A stretch of DNA of 64,000 bases from Oscillospiraceae bacterium (GCA_004556975.1 SFFD01000003.1:17493-81492); one strand, 5' to 3'. Counted from the first letter of the stretch, positions 8,751 to 18,592 are shown. Notes: generated by a model from the letters alone, not told the origin. Numbers and translations are program-made.

Positions 8751-9176
8751 ATGGATAAAAAAACGCTGGTCATCGGTGTTATCGGCGCGGATGTCCATGC
8801 CGTAGGCAACCGTATACTCAACTTTGTTTTTAAGGACGCCGGTTTTAATGTGGTAAACCTCGGCGTTATGGTAAGTCAAGAGGAATTCATTTCCGCCGCC
8901 ATTGAAACCAATGCGGACGCTATATGTATTTCCTCTCTTTACGGTCAGGGCGAACTTGACTGCCGTGGAATGAGGGAAAAATGCGACGAAGCGGGCCTTA
9001 AGGGGATTCCCCTTCTTGTGGGCGGCAATGTAGTAATAGGAAAACAGGTTTTTGAGGAAGTTGAAAAGCGTTTTAAGGCCATGGGCTTTGACCGCGTTTT
9101 TCCTCCGAATACTCCGCCGGAAACAACCATAAAAGCCCTGCACGAGCTTTTGCATATGGATGAGGAAGACGTATGA
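8751..9176 (+). CDS. glmS: Glutamate mutase sigma subunit (B12-binding)
   Basis: A 141-residue cobalamin-binding subunit. D14-V-H16-A-V-G19 is the DxHxxG motif in which His coordinates cobalt in base-off B12. Family length is about 137. With GlmE it interconverts L-glutamate and (2S,3S)-3-methylaspartate by adenosylcobalamin radical chemistry in the cytosol, the first step of the methylaspartate route of glutamate fermentation. An AAGGAG site lies 9 nt before the ATG. It is the first gene of the operon and overlaps glmL by 4 bp (ATGA). Confidence 0.96.
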   Translation: MDKKTLVIGVIGADVHAVGNRILNFVFKDAGFNVVNLGVMVSQEEFISAAIETNADAICISSLYGQGELDCRGMREKCDEAGLKGIPLLVGGNVVIGKQVFEEVEKRFKAMGFDRVFPPNTPPETTIKALHELLHMDEEDV

Positions 9177-10564
9177 AGGCCGTTCTTTTAATAGATTTCG
9201 GAAGTACATATACAAAGGTTACTGCCGTTGACCTTGATTCCGAATCGCTTATCAGCACGGCAAGCGCCTATACCACCGTTCAAACGGACATAAATGAAGG
9301 ACTTGAAAACGCCCTTTGTGAGCTTGAAAAGAAAACCGGGAAAATTGAATTTTCAGAACGGTTTGCCTGCTCCTCCGCGGCGGGCGGTCTTCGTATGGTA
9401 ACAAGCGGACTTGTGCCGGAGCTTACCGCGGAGGCGGCAAAGCGCGCCAGCCTCGGCGCCGGCGCAAAGGTTATAAAGGTCTACTCATTTGAACTGACCG
9501 AGGACGACGCCGCCGAAATAGGCGAGATAAAGCCCGATATACTGCTTCTTTGCGGCGGCACGGACGGCGGCAACAAGGAATGCATAATAAACAACGCGAA
9601 AACCGTCGCTAAAATTCCGACGGATTTTCCCGTCATAATAGCAGGCAACCGCGCCGCTTCTGCGGAATGCAAACACATATTGAGCGGCCGTGAAACTTTC
9701 GTTTGTGAAAACGTAATGCCCAAATTCGGCACTTTGAACATTGTTCCGGCACAAAAGGAAATCAGGGAGCTGTTTCTTCGCCGTATAATTGAGGCAAAAG
9801 GACTTTCAAAGGCTTCGGAGCTTATCTCCGGCATTATGATGCCTACCCCCTCCGCCGTGCTCAAGGCGATGACCCTGCTTGCGGACGGAACGGACGGCGA
9901 GCCCGGAATAGGCGAGCTTATCGCCGTGGACGTGGGCGGAGCCACCACCGATGTCTATTCCATTGCTTCGGGAATGCCCACCCGCTCCGACACGGTGTTC
10001 AAGGGTCTGCCGGAGCCCTATGCCAAGCGCACCGTTGAGGGCGACATAGGAATGCGGTACAGCCTTCACGGAATCTGCGAAGCAGCCGGTATGGCAAAAA
10101 TATCACAGCTTTCCGGGCTTTCCGAAAGCCGCTGTGAAGAGCTTGCGGACTTTCTTTCAAAAAACACCGACATCGTTCCGAACGGCAACCCGGAACTTGA
10201 GGCTTTTGATTTTGCCCTTGCCTCTGCGGCGGTTGAAACCGCCGTTACCCGTCATGCCGGAACTATGGAGGAAGCATATACTCTTATGGGGCTTACCTTT
10301 GTGCAAAGCGGTAAAGACCTTACCGAAGCAAAACGCATTGTCGTCACCGGCGGAAGCCTTATACACACGGGACACACGGCGGAAATTGCCGCACACGCCC
10401 TTTATAATCCGGCAAACCCCAATTCCCTTAAGCCAAAAACAGCCGACATTCTTGTTGACAGAAAATATATTCTCTCCGCCATGGGTCTGCTTTCCGAGCA
10501 TTATCCTAAAGCGGCGCTGCGCATAATGAAAAAGGAGCTTGAGAACTATGGAAATCAGCAATAA
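9173..10564 (+). CDS. glmL: Glutamate mutase accessory protein GlmL (MutL family)
   Basis: A 463-residue member of the GlmL/MutL ASKHA-fold family. The N-terminal IDFGSTYTKVTAV and the central IAVDVGGATTDVYS phosphate-binding motifs show an actin/Hsp70-like ATPase. Family role: encoded between glmS and glmE and thought to act as a chaperone or reactivase of the B12 enzyme; the biochemical role is less certain than that of the other subunits. It overlaps glmS by 4 bp, and its 3' end overlaps the glmE start by 17 bp, so translation is tightly coupled. Confidence 0.93.
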   Translation: MKAVLLIDFGSTYTKVTAVDLDSESLISTASAYTTVQTDINEGLENALCELEKKTGKIEFSERFACSSAAGGLRMVTSGLVPELTAEAAKRASLGAGAKVIKVYSFELTEDDAAEIGEIKPDILLLCGGTDGGNKECIINNAKTVAKIPTDFPVIIAGNRAASAECKHILSGRETFVCENVMPKFGTLNIVPAQKEIRELFLRRIIEAKGLSKASELISGIMMPTPSAVLKAMTLLADGTDGEPGIGELIAVDVGGATTDVYSIASGMPTRSDTVFKGLPEPYAKRTVEGDIGMRYSLHGICEAAGMAKISQLSGLSESRCEELADFLSKNTDIVPNGNPELEAFDFALASAAVETAVTRHAGTMEEAYTLMGLTFVQSGKDLTEAKRIVVTGGSLIHTGHTAEIAAHALYNPANPNSLKPKTADILVDRKYILSAMGLLSEHYPKAALRIMKKELENYGNQQ

Positions 10565-11999
10565 AAAAATCCCCGAAGGGGAATTTATGGATATGCGCCG
10601 GGAGGTTCTTAACCAGTGGCCCACCGGCAGAGAGGTTGACCTTGACGAAGCGGTGGAATATCACAAATCCCTTCCTGAAAACAAGGTTTTCACCGCAAAG
10701 CTGAATGCGGCAAAGGCGGAACACCGCACTCTTGTTCAGCCCCGCGCGGGCGTTCCTGTAATCGAAGAGCACATAAAATTGCTTCAATATCTGCAAAATA
10801 ACGGTGAAGCGGATCTTCTTCCCACCACCATAGACAGCTACACCCGCCAAAACCGCTATGAGGAGGCGGAAAACGGCATAAACGAGTCCCTGCGCCTAAA
10901 CCGTGCCATGCTCAACGGCTTTCCCGCGGTAAATCACGGTGTTTCCGGCTGCCGCCGCATTATAGAGGCGCTAAATGTGCCGGTACAGGTTCGCCACGGC
11001 ACTCCCGACGCCCGCCTGCTCACCGAAATATGCTTTGCCGGCGGCTTTACAAGCTACGAGGGCGGCGGCATCAGCTACAATCTGCCCTACTGCAAAAACG
11101 TTCCCATAGAACGCACCATAGCCGATTGGCAGTACGTCGACCGCCTCACCGGACTGTATGAGGAAATGGGCGTTCCCATAAACCGCGAGCCCTACGGCCC
11201 CCTTACCGGAACTCTCGTTCCTCCCTGCATAAGCCATGCCGTCGCCGTAATCGAGGCTCTGCTTGCGGCGGAGCAGGGCGTAAAGAACATCTCCGTGGGC
11301 TACGGTCAGTGCGGGAACTTGGTTCAGGACGTGGCGGCAATCCGTTCCCTCGAGGAGCTTACCGAGGAGTACCTGCACAGGTTCGGCTATGACGATGTGG
11401 TCGTCACCACGGTGCTTCACCAGTGGATGGGCGGCTTCCCTGCGGACGAGGCCAAGGCCTTCGGCGTAATATCCATGGGCTCCGCCATTGCGGCGCTCTC
11501 CAAGGCCACAAAGGTCATAGTAAAAACCCCTCACGAGGCGGTGGGCATACCCACCATGGAGGCGAACGCCGAGGGACTGCGCTGCACAAAGCAGGTTATA
11601 AATATGCTCCGTGATCAGGAGTATAACGGCGCCGCCGTTGCCGCGGAAAAGGAAATCATCCGCGCGGAAACCGTCTGCATACTCGAAAAATGCCTTGAGC
11701 TCGGCGGCGGCGACATAGCCGTAGGCGTGTGCCGCGGAGTGGAATCCGGCGCGCTTGATGTTCCATTTGCCCCATGCCGCGCAAACGCCGGTCTTATGCT
11801 TCCCGCCAGGGACAATAACGGAGCCGTGCGTATTCTCAATACCGGAAACCTGCCCTTCACTCAGGACATCAAGGATTTCCACAGGGAAAAGCTTGAGGAA
11901 CGCGCCCGCCAAGAAAAGCGCCAGGTAAGCTTTCAGATGGTTATCGACGATGTTTACGCCATAGGCAAGGGCTGGCTTGTGGGTCGCCCCAGACATTGA
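10548..11999 (+). CDS. glmE: Glutamate mutase epsilon (catalytic) subunit
   Basis: A 483-residue TIM-barrel catalytic subunit, matching the family's normal length. It holds the substrate and the adenosyl group above the cobalamin bound by GlmS. Recognisable family blocks include VQPRAGVP, VRHGTPDARLL, TSYEGGGISYNLPY and GYGQCGNLVQD. The start is the ATG at 10548, because AAAGGAG lies 10 nt upstream; the in-frame TTG at 10539 is too close to that site. It is followed 48 bp later by methylaspartate ammonia-lyase. Confidence 0.96.
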   Translation: MEISNKKIPEGEFMDMRREVLNQWPTGREVDLDEAVEYHKSLPENKVFTAKLNAAKAEHRTLVQPRAGVPVIEEHIKLLQYLQNNGEADLLPTTIDSYTRQNRYEEAENGINESLRLNRAMLNGFPAVNHGVSGCRRIIEALNVPVQVRHGTPDARLLTEICFAGGFTSYEGGGISYNLPYCKNVPIERTIADWQYVDRLTGLYEEMGVPINREPYGPLTGTLVPPCISHAVAVIEALLAAEQGVKNISVGYGQCGNLVQDVAAIRSLEELTEEYLHRFGYDDVVVTTVLHQWMGGFPADEAKAFGVISMGSAIAALSKATKVIVKTPHEAVGIPTMEANAEGLRCTKQVINMLRDQEYNGAAVAAEKEIIRAETVCILEKCLELGGGDIAVGVCRGVESGALDVPFAPCRANAGLMLPARDNNGAVRILNTGNLPFTQDIKDFHREKLEERARQEKRQVSFQMVIDDVYAIGKGWLVGRPRH

Positions 12000-12047
12000 T
12001 TTTCAAAAGCATTCGCTTTTCTAATAATAAAAAAGAGGTACATCTAA

Positions 12048-13298
12048 ATGAAAATAATCGACGTTGTTTGCTCCGCCGGAAGAACCGGATTTTACTTTGA
12101 CGACCAGCGCGCCATAAAAAAGGGCGCCGCCCACGACGGAATGTTCTATTCCGGCGAAACCGTAACCGAGGGCTTCACCTCCGTCCGTCAGGCGGGCGAA
12201 TCCATCTCCGTTATGATAATCCTTGAGGACGGTCAGATCGCCTACGGCGACTGCGCCGCCGTTCAGTACAGCGGAGCGGGCGGCCGCGACCCCCTTTTCC
12301 TCGCAAAGGACTTTATCCCGCTCATCGACAAGTATATCAAGCCCGAGCTTGTGGGCAAAGAGGCGGATAATTTCCGCTCCCTTTGCGAAGCTATGGAAAC
12401 CATAACCGTTGACGGCAAACGCCTTCATACCGCAATCCGTTACGGAGTTTCCCAGGCGATTCTTGACGCCGTTGCAAAAGCAACAAACCGCCTTATGTGC
12501 GAAGTCGTCGCCGACGAATACGGCTGCACCGTTTCTGAAAAGCCCATTCCTATTTTCACCCAGTCCGGCGACGACCGCTACCTCAACGCCGATAAAATGA
12601 TTATCAAGGGTGCGCCGGTTCTGCCCCATGCCCTTATAAACAACGTTCACGACAAACTCGGCGAGCACGGCGAAAAGCTCCTTGAGTATGTGAAGTGGCT
12701 TCGGGACAGAATTCTCTCCAAGCGCACGGACGAAAGCTATAATCCTGTTTTCCACCTCGACCTTTACGGCACCATAGGAGCCGCCTTCGGCGATTTCAAT
12801 TTCTCCGCCATGGCGGACTATATCGCCAAGGTTGAACAGGCGGCAAAGCCCTTCCACGTCCGCATAGAGGGACCCATGGACTGCGACAGCGACCGCGAAA
12901 CCCAGATTAAAGCGCTCTCCGGCCTTACCGCGGAGCTTGACCGCAGAGGAATTGATGTGGAGCTTGTTGCGGACGAATGGTGCAACACCCTTGAGGACAT
13001 CAAGCTCTTTGCCGACAACAAAGCCGGACACATGATTCAGATTAAAACCCCCGACCTCGGCGGCATAAACAATACCATAGAGGCGGTACTCTACTGCAAG
13101 GAAAAGGGCGTGGGCGCATATCAGGGCGGAACCTGCAACGAAACCGACCGCTCCGCGCAGGTCTGCGTACACTGCGCCATGGCGACTCAGCCGGTGCAAA
13201 TCCTCGCAAAACCCGGCATGGGCGTGGACGAGGGCTTTATGATTGCCTATAACGAAATGAGCCGCATTATCGCCGTAAGAAAGGCTCTGCGGAAATAA
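12048..13298 (+). CDS. mal: Methylaspartate ammonia-lyase
   Basis: A 416-residue enolase-superfamily enzyme converting (2S,3S)-3-methylaspartate to mesaconate and ammonia with Mg2+. The N-terminus FYFDDQRAIKKGA, the central QSGDDRY, the catalytic-lysine strand MIQIKTPDLGG and AKPGMGVDEG all match the clostridial family, and length is normal. An AAGAGGT RBS precedes the ATG. As the last gene of the glmS-glmL-glmE-mal operon it supplies the second step of the methylaspartate fermentation. Mesaconase and citramalate lyase are not in the window. Confidence 0.97.
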   Translation: MKIIDVVCSAGRTGFYFDDQRAIKKGAAHDGMFYSGETVTEGFTSVRQAGESISVMIILEDGQIAYGDCAAVQYSGAGGRDPLFLAKDFIPLIDKYIKPELVGKEADNFRSLCEAMETITVDGKRLHTAIRYGVSQAILDAVAKATNRLMCEVVADEYGCTVSEKPIPIFTQSGDDRYLNADKMIIKGAPVLPHALINNVHDKLGEHGEKLLEYVKWLRDRILSKRTDESYNPVFHLDLYGTIGAAFGDFNFSAMADYIAKVEQAAKPFHVRIEGPMDCDSDRETQIKALSGLTAELDRRGIDVELVADEWCNTLEDIKLFADNKAGHMIQIKTPDLGGINNTIEAVLYCKEKGVGAYQGGTCNETDRSAQVCVHCAMATQPVQILAKPGMGVDEGFMIAYNEMSRIIAVRKALRK

Positions 13299-13305
13299 TT
13301 GCTGC

Positions 13306-13339
13306 AAAAAAGAACCTCCGCAATGCGGAGGTTCTTTTT
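13306..13339. terminator. Bidirectional terminator between mal and the ABC permease
   Basis: A perfect AAAAAAGAACCTCCGC / GCGGAGGTTCTTTTT hairpin with A and T runs on both sides, placed between two convergent transcription units. Confidence 0.85.
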
Positions 13340-13426
13340 GCTATGTTTTCAATTTTTTCAGGCAGCAAATCCGGTATGTGCCGCCTGTCCAGCTTTTTTA
13401 TTTTTGCGGCAAGGCTTCGGTGCATC

Positions 13427-14044
13427 TTATTCCCTTTTTCCGTACCACTTCATTGAAAGCATGACGGAAACCGCATTTATCAAAACCAGCGCTGCTATAA
13501 CCGCCGCTATGATACCCGAAGGCGGAATCTGTGTGAAAAGTTCCTTCCCATCGCCTATAATTCCGTTTGCAACGGCAATAAGCACACAGGAAACGCCCAC
13601 CATAATGCCGAAGAGCAGCCTTCCTTTTTCTACACCCAACCGGAACATAAGCGGAAGATTAAGTGCCATAAGCAAGAGTCCGCCCGCTCCTGAACAGGCA
13701 AACATAACTACTGAACTTATATTTAAGGGTTCGCTTGAAGGAAAAAAGCTATATACAAACGCAAAACCCGTGCACAAAACCGCTGCCGACAAAATGGAAA
13801 TATATCCGATTATGTACTTGCTGAAAACCAAATCAAACTTGGAATAGGGCATCATCCGCGCAAGGTTATCCCATTTTGACTGTTCATCCCACGCAAGGGC
13901 GTTTATAGGTAAAAGCGCCGCATAAACCATCGCAAAGGCGCTTACACTATATCCGGGAACAAGAGCAAAAGCAATTATTATGATAAGAAACAGCTTAAGC
14001 TGGCTTACAATCGAATAAAAATCTTTAATTAAAAGACCTTTCAT
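13427..14044 (-). CDS. ABC-2 type transporter permease (YtrA-regulated locus 1)
   Basis: A 205-residue integral membrane protein with about six hydrophobic segments and the N-terminal MKGLLIKDFYSI typical of ABC-2-type permeases (YtrC/YtrD-like or antibiotic-resistance transporters). It is the third gene of a leftward operon: GntR, ATPase, permease. Its ATG overlaps the ATPase stop by 1 nt. The substrate is unknown; such systems often respond to cell-envelope stress or peptide antibiotics. It is a paralog in function of the permease at 40168-40815, but the sequences differ clearly. Confidence 0.85.
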   Translation of the reverse strand: MKGLLIKDFYSIVSQLKLFLIIIIAFALVPGYSVSAFAMVYAALLPINALAWDEQSKWDNLARMMPYSKFDLVFSKYIIGYISILSAAVLCTGFAFVYSFFPSSEPLNISSVVMFACSGAGGLLLMALNLPLMFRLGVEKGRLLFGIMVGVSCVLIAVANGIIGDGKELFTQIPPSGIIAAVIAALVLINAVSVMLSMKWYGKRE

Positions 14045-14892
14045 TACCGTTCACCCTCCCTGGCAAGAAAAATAATTATATCCTCAAGGCTTGTGTGCTC
14101 GTACCGCAGCGAACACGGCGCAAGGCGCTTTTCCACCAGCACTTCTACGCCGTAGGGCGTGTGCTTCACTCCGTGAAGCGCCTCCGGCGCTATGTCGCAA
14201 AGCTCCGCCTCGCTCATCTTCGCCACTGCGTATTCCGAAAGAATTTTGTCCTTCTCATCGCAGAGCAGCAGCTTGCCTTTGTGGATAAAAGCAAAATAGT
14301 CGCAGATTTTTTCAATGTCGCTCACAATGTGGGACAACATGAGAATCGAGTGTTCCTCATCGCGCGTAAAGTCATTCAGAATATCAAGAATTTCATCGCG
14401 AACCAGCGGGTCAAGCCCGCCTGTCGCCTCGTCAAGAACAAGCAGCTTTGCCTCGTGGGAAAGCGCCGCCGCAATGGCAAGCTTCATCTTCATTCCCCGG
14501 GAAAAATCCTTAAACTTCTTGTTTTCCGGAAGATGAAATCTTTGAACATAATTAAAAAAAAGCTCGCTGTTCCAGTTTTTATATGTGTTTGCCATTACAC
14601 TGCAAAGCATTTTTGCCGTTAATACAGCGGGAAAGTTTGCTTCATCAAGCACAACGCCTATGCAGTTTTTAAGGTCGTTAAATTCCGGTGAGGTACATTC
14701 CGTGCCAAGCACCTTGACGCTTCCTGCATCCCGTTCTTCCGCATTCATAATAAGCTTTATAATGGTGGATTTGCCCGCTCCGTTTTCGCCCGCCAAGCCA
14801 AGAATGCTGCCCTTCGGCAGATTCAGCGAAAAATTTTCAAGTCGAAAGCCCTCATAGCTTTTGCAAAGTCCGCTTATCTCAATGGCATTCAT
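14044..14892 (-). CDS. ABC transporter ATP-binding protein (locus 1)
   Basis: A 282-residue ATPase of the ABC-2 (CcmA-like) group. Walker A is GENGAGKST, the signature is FSRGMKMKLAI, and Walker B with catalytic Glu is LLVLDEAT. I place the start at 14892 because an AAGGAG site, lying in the last codons of the regulator gene, precedes that ATG by about 9 nt; an in-frame ATG at 14913 would overlap the regulator. It powers the permease encoded immediately downstream. Confidence 0.9.
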   Translation of the reverse strand: MNAIEISGLCKSYEGFRLENFSLNLPKGSILGLAGENGAGKSTIIKLIMNAEERDAGSVKVLGTECTSPEFNDLKNCIGVVLDEANFPAVLTAKMLCSVMANTYKNWNSELFFNYVQRFHLPENKKFKDFSRGMKMKLAIAAALSHEAKLLVLDEATGGLDPLVRDEILDILNDFTRDEEHSILMLSHIVSDIEKICDYFAFIHKGKLLLCDEKDKILSEYAVAKMSEAELCDIAPEALHGVKHTPYGVEVLVEKRLAPCSLRYEHTSLEDIIIFLAREGER

Positions 14893-14899
14893 AACATTT

Positions 14900-15271
14900 T
14901 TACTCCTTTTCAATTAAAGAATACATCTCCGATATTTCATCATGCGAAAGCCCTATCGGCTTTGCAAGCTCGTATATTTCCGAAAGGCGCTTTTCAATTT
15001 CGCAAAGGTTATGCTCGCGCAGAACTTCGGCGTTCACCGCCGCCACAAAGCAGCCCTTGCCCGCAACGGTGTTTATATAGCCGTCCCGCTCCAGCTCGTC
15101 ATAGGCGCGCTTTGTGGTAATCACGCTTATACGAAGATCTTTTGCAAGGCTTCTTATTGACGGTAAAGGGCTTTCAGCCGGGGCTTCGCCCGAAACTATC
15201 GCATTCCTTATCTGTGAATATATCTGTTCGTAAATAGGCCGCGGATCGGCATTGCTTATCAATATGTTCAT
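14900..15271 (-). CDS. GntR-family (YtrA subfamily) regulator of the ABC locus 1
   Basis: A 123-residue protein with an N-terminal winged helix (RPIYEQIYSQIRNAIVSGE, then LPSIRSLAKDLRISVITTKRAYDELERDGYI) and a short C-terminal helical tail in place of a ligand domain, which defines the YtrA subfamily. It is first in its operon and lies 13 bp downstream of a strong palindrome that overlaps the promoter, so autorepression is likely. The inducing signal is unknown. Confidence 0.92.
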   Translation of the reverse strand: MNILISNADPRPIYEQIYSQIRNAIVSGEAPAESPLPSIRSLAKDLRISVITTKRAYDELERDGYINTVAGKGCFVAAVNAEVLREHNLCEIEKRLSEIYELAKPIGLSHDEISEMYSLIEKE

Positions 15272-15284
15272 TTCATTCTCCTAA

Positions 15285-15335
15285 ACTGTATATGTACAGC
15301 ATATACAGTATAAGCGCCCTATATGCTTTTGTCAA
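15285..15335 (-). promoter_or_regulatory. Promoter and YtrA-type operator of ABC locus 1
   Basis: Reading leftward: TTGACA (15330-15335), 17-nt spacer, TATACT (15307-15312). The inverted repeat ACTGTATATG-N5-CATATACAGT (15285-15309) has two perfect 10-bp arms and starts within the -10 box. GTATA-N-TATAC cores are typical of YtrA-type regulators. Binding there would block initiation of the gntR-ABC-permease operon. Confidence 0.8.
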
Positions 15336-15526
15336 TAGCAAATACAAAATTTTTTCAGAAACTTTTTGCCGAATTTATCACAAATCTTGCAACACATTGC
15401 CAAAAATGTTACACTACCATTATAACAGCTGCGGCGCAGTGCGCCGCAGCCGCAAATGCCGCGGATTTTTCTCCGTGCTCAGCTCCGATTTCCGCATTCC
15501 GCATTCCCGAAAGGACGGTGCTCAAA

Positions 15527-18397
15527 ATGAAAAGCTATCTTTCCTCCGTACTCAAATCCGTGCTCACGGTGCTCATTGCCGTGCTCACACCAGTGCTCAT
15601 GCTTGCCGGGTGCGAAAAAGCGCCCGAAGAGCAGCAAACCATAGAGGATTTTCTTGCTTCTGACGAGGCGGCGCAACAGGTGGAGTTCATCGCTTCCATC
15701 GTCTGCAATCAAACCACCGACGGCTTTAACGGTATAGTCGGTTCCGGCACCCTTTGGGACTTCGTTTTCAGCGACATTGACAACATTCGTTCCCTCGGCA
15801 CCGTTCGCACGGAAGAAGGCTTCGACTACCTCTACCTGCCCCGAGCTGAGGGCGAACGCCTGCTCTATAAATACTTCGGCGTTACCGATGTTTCCACCAA
15901 CTGCGATTTCTATGATGCCGAAACAGACTGTTTCGTTTTCAGCGATGCCTTCGACCGCTTTCCGTGGAACATTCACAGCGCCGAAATTTTCTCTTCCGAC
16001 GACAAAACCGCAACCTACAAGCTGGTTTTCTGCTACCCCATCTGCGACGAAACGCCCTGCGAATATATGACCTCCCTGCTGACTCTGAACATTATTCCGG
16101 ACGGTGACAGCTACCATCTTCAGGCGAAGTCCTGCATCGCTTCCGACATGGAATATTCCACCATCGAGGAGGCGAAGGCGGCGAGCGTTTCCGCTTCCGC
16201 CGTAACGCCCGCACTTTCCGCCGAAGAGGCAGCCGAAATCGCACAAAAGTACCTTTGGCCGCTCCAGCCCATAAGCAGCTTGTCATTTTTCGACCCGCAC
16301 TATATAGACGATTACAGCCTTGTGCGCGCCGGCGTGTGGGCAGGGCTTGATGTAAATTTCTATTCCGCGGATATGAATTCCTTCTATGGCCGCCCAAGCT
16401 CCATAAAAAAGCGCACGGACAAAACCTTTTCCGTGCAGCCCGTAAACAACGCTCTGCTTAAATATTTCGGCCTTTCCGAAGAATATCTTGCCGAAAAGCT
16501 TCGCTATCAGCTTGCCGACAGCGAAAACTACTATGCTCAGGAGCTTTCTTATGACGACGAATATGTAATTATGCCCACTTCCATGGAGCAAACCGGCGCA
16601 AAAGCTAAAATAACCTACCGCATTGTTCCCGCAGATATGAAAAAAGGCGAGGATATTGTCGCATTTTACGCGCGGCATCTTGATGATTGGGCAACGTACA
16701 AGCACTACGTGGCGACTTTGGTTTTCGATGAAAACGGCGGCTGGAATTACGCTTCGCTGCTGCCGCTCTCTGTTGAAAACGAAGGCAGACCGCTTGAACT
16801 CGCGCAGAAATATCTGAAGAAAGAGCTTGACGAAACTTTGTCCGAAAGCCGGAAAAGCTTTTCAAGGGTTTTCGGCGAATACGGCGTCACCGCCGCTGCG
16901 GAGAACATTTCCGTCATGGATGCGTCCATATTCACCTGCGACATTGTCCTCTCCGGCAGCGGCGGAAGCTTTGCCTTTCCTATACGCGCCGCATATGAAA
17001 TCGGTCTGTACGACAACAGCGTCAGAGCATATGTCAATTATTTCTTTGCCGCGCAGCCCTTCGGCGAAAGCACCCTTTGCCTTATGAACGGCAAAACCGC
17101 CGTTCTGCTCGACACCGAAACCATGACCTGCGATGATATAAGCAAAAAAATTTCCGCCGCAGCGGGCAAAAATTTTCAAATCGTGTGTGCCGCAAAGGCG
17201 GAAAAAAATTCTTACTTCCTTTGTACTAACTTTTCAGAAAATAAGATTATAACCCTTGATGAAAATTTCGACAAAGTAAGCGAAACCGACGCTTATAACA
17301 ATTACCTGTATAGCCCCACCAGAGCTTCCGTACTGCGCCCGAACTACAAAAGCGGCATTTCGCTGCTTGATATTTTCGGCGGAACAAAGCTTAACCTCGG
17401 AAACTATCTTTACGATGTTTCCACCGGGGACAGCTATTATTACTACGACATTATCAGCTCCTTCGGCTATGTTCCTGAAGAGGAAGAAACCGGTGCCGCC
17501 GTTGTTTACGCCGAAGTGAACGACGGCAGAAAGCCAAGCCGCTACTGCGCCGCCATATACGAAAAAGGCGAAATCGTCGAATCCTTTGATTTCGACTGCG
17601 GCATAATCCGCCGTTCCTTTGACAATGACGGCGTAAGCATAAAATTTGACGAAAAGAAGCGTATTCTTCACGCCGTCGACCCGGAGGTTCCGGAATACAC
17701 CGTTACCGCCGACTTTAACGCAAAAACCGTTACCGCAGGCTTTGACAAAATCACCGACCGCCTTTTCGAGGATTTCCTCGGCACCAGTTCAGACGGCAAA
17801 TATTCTCTCTATGAAGGCGCGTACTACGGCGGCGGAGATATTATCTACGGTTCGATTTTCATTAAGAATAATCAGACCGGAGAAGCCAGATATTTCTGCG
17901 AACGCGGCGGAATGTATGGCGGATATTCCTTCATCGGCTTCCTAAAGAACAGCGACATTTACTTTATGACCTCCCAAAGCCTAAAAATTTATAACCCCGA
18001 CACCCTTGAAGTCACCTTTGACCTTACCGAAAACTTTTGGCTCGGCATTGACGAAAGCATCGACAGCTGCCGCCTGCTTTATACCTTCCGCCGCGACCCC
18101 GTGAACATGGATTTTATCGTGATTTACAGCGAAACGCCCTACTCCACCATAAACTGGGGCAATTATGACGATGTTCCGGCGAACTTTACCTACCGCGTCG
18201 GCTTCCTCGACAAGGACGGCAGCCTCCTCGAAAGCTACGACACCGGCAAGCCCGTCCGCTCCACATTCTTCGGCATAGACGGCGTTGACCTTTCGCTGAA
18301 GGGCGACTCCTTGAGGCTCTATTTCCGCGGCGGCAAAGGCAGCACCGATGCCAGCGGCACATTTGACCTTAAAACGCACGAGTATAAAGATGACTGA
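15527..18397 (+). CDS. Very large putative lipoprotein, function unknown
   Basis: A 956-residue protein. The ATG at 15527 is preceded by AAAGGACGGTGCTCAAA, the same initiation context as the lipoproteins at 558, 1309 and 3718. The signal peptide is strongly Val/Leu rich and ends in LAGC (lipobox). The mature part lacks the Gly/Ser linker of its paralogs and begins QTIEDFLASDEAAQQV, like the broken gene at 3718. The rest is long, rich in Tyr, Asp and Ser, beta-strand-like, with repeated aspartate/aromatic blocks in the last 400 residues that could form beta-propeller blades; this is inference from composition. No catalytic motif is recognised. It is a likely surface-exposed anchored protein. 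Confidence 0.8.
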   Translation: MKSYLSSVLKSVLTVLIAVLTPVLMLAGCEKAPEEQQTIEDFLASDEAAQQVEFIASIVCNQTTDGFNGIVGSGTLWDFVFSDIDNIRSLGTVRTEEGFDYLYLPRAEGERLLYKYFGVTDVSTNCDFYDAETDCFVFSDAFDRFPWNIHSAEIFSSDDKTATYKLVFCYPICDETPCEYMTSLLTLNIIPDGDSYHLQAKSCIASDMEYSTIEEAKAASVSASAVTPALSAEEAAEIAQKYLWPLQPISSLSFFDPHYIDDYSLVRAGVWAGLDVNFYSADMNSFYGRPSSIKKRTDKTFSVQPVNNALLKYFGLSEEYLAEKLRYQLADSENYYAQELSYDDEYVIMPTSMEQTGAKAKITYRIVPADMKKGEDIVAFYARHLDDWATYKHYVATLVFDENGGWNYASLLPLSVENEGRPLELAQKYLKKELDETLSESRKSFSRVFGEYGVTAAAENISVMDASIFTCDIVLSGSGGSFAFPIRAAYEIGLYDNSVRAYVNYFFAAQPFGESTLCLMNGKTAVLLDTETMTCDDISKKISAAAGKNFQIVCAAKAEKNSYFLCTNFSENKIITLDENFDKVSETDAYNNYLYSPTRASVLRPNYKSGISLLDIFGGTKLNLGNYLYDVSTGDSYYYYDIISSFGYVPEEEETGAAVVYAEVNDGRKPSRYCAAIYEKGEIVESFDFDCGIIRRSFDNDGVSIKFDEKKRILHAVDPEVPEYTVTADFNAKTVTAGFDKITDRLFEDFLGTSSDGKYSLYEGAYYGGGDIIYGSIFIKNNQTGEARYFCERGGMYGGYSFIGFLKNSDIYFMTSQSLKIYNPDTLEVTFDLTENFWLGIDESIDSCRLLYTFRRDPVNMDFIVIYSETPYSTINWGNYDDVPANFTYRVGFLDKDGSLLESYDTGKPVRSTFFGIDGVDLSLKGDSLRLYFRGGKGSTDASGTFDLKTHEYKDD

Positions 18398-18513
18398 GCG
18401 CGTTCTCCGCACTATTCCGCATTATTTTGTCCCCATTTTCCTCCCTTTCCCCGCGTTTTATTAAAAAAATTTCGTTTCAATGTAAATTTTTTGCCTCGGT
18501 ATGCAAAAAACTA

Positions 18514-18542
18514 TTGCAAAAAGGGTAAAAATAATTTATTAT
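18514..18542 (+). promoter_or_regulatory. Probable promoter of efp
   Basis: TTGCAA, 17-nt spacer, TATTAT, about 50 bp before the efp start. It is a moderate match, and the only candidate in the 195-bp gap. Confidence 0.45.
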
Positions 18543-18592
18543 TTAGTGTGTAAAAAAATGCGCGTTGCGTTTTAATTCAGGAGGTTTACTTT

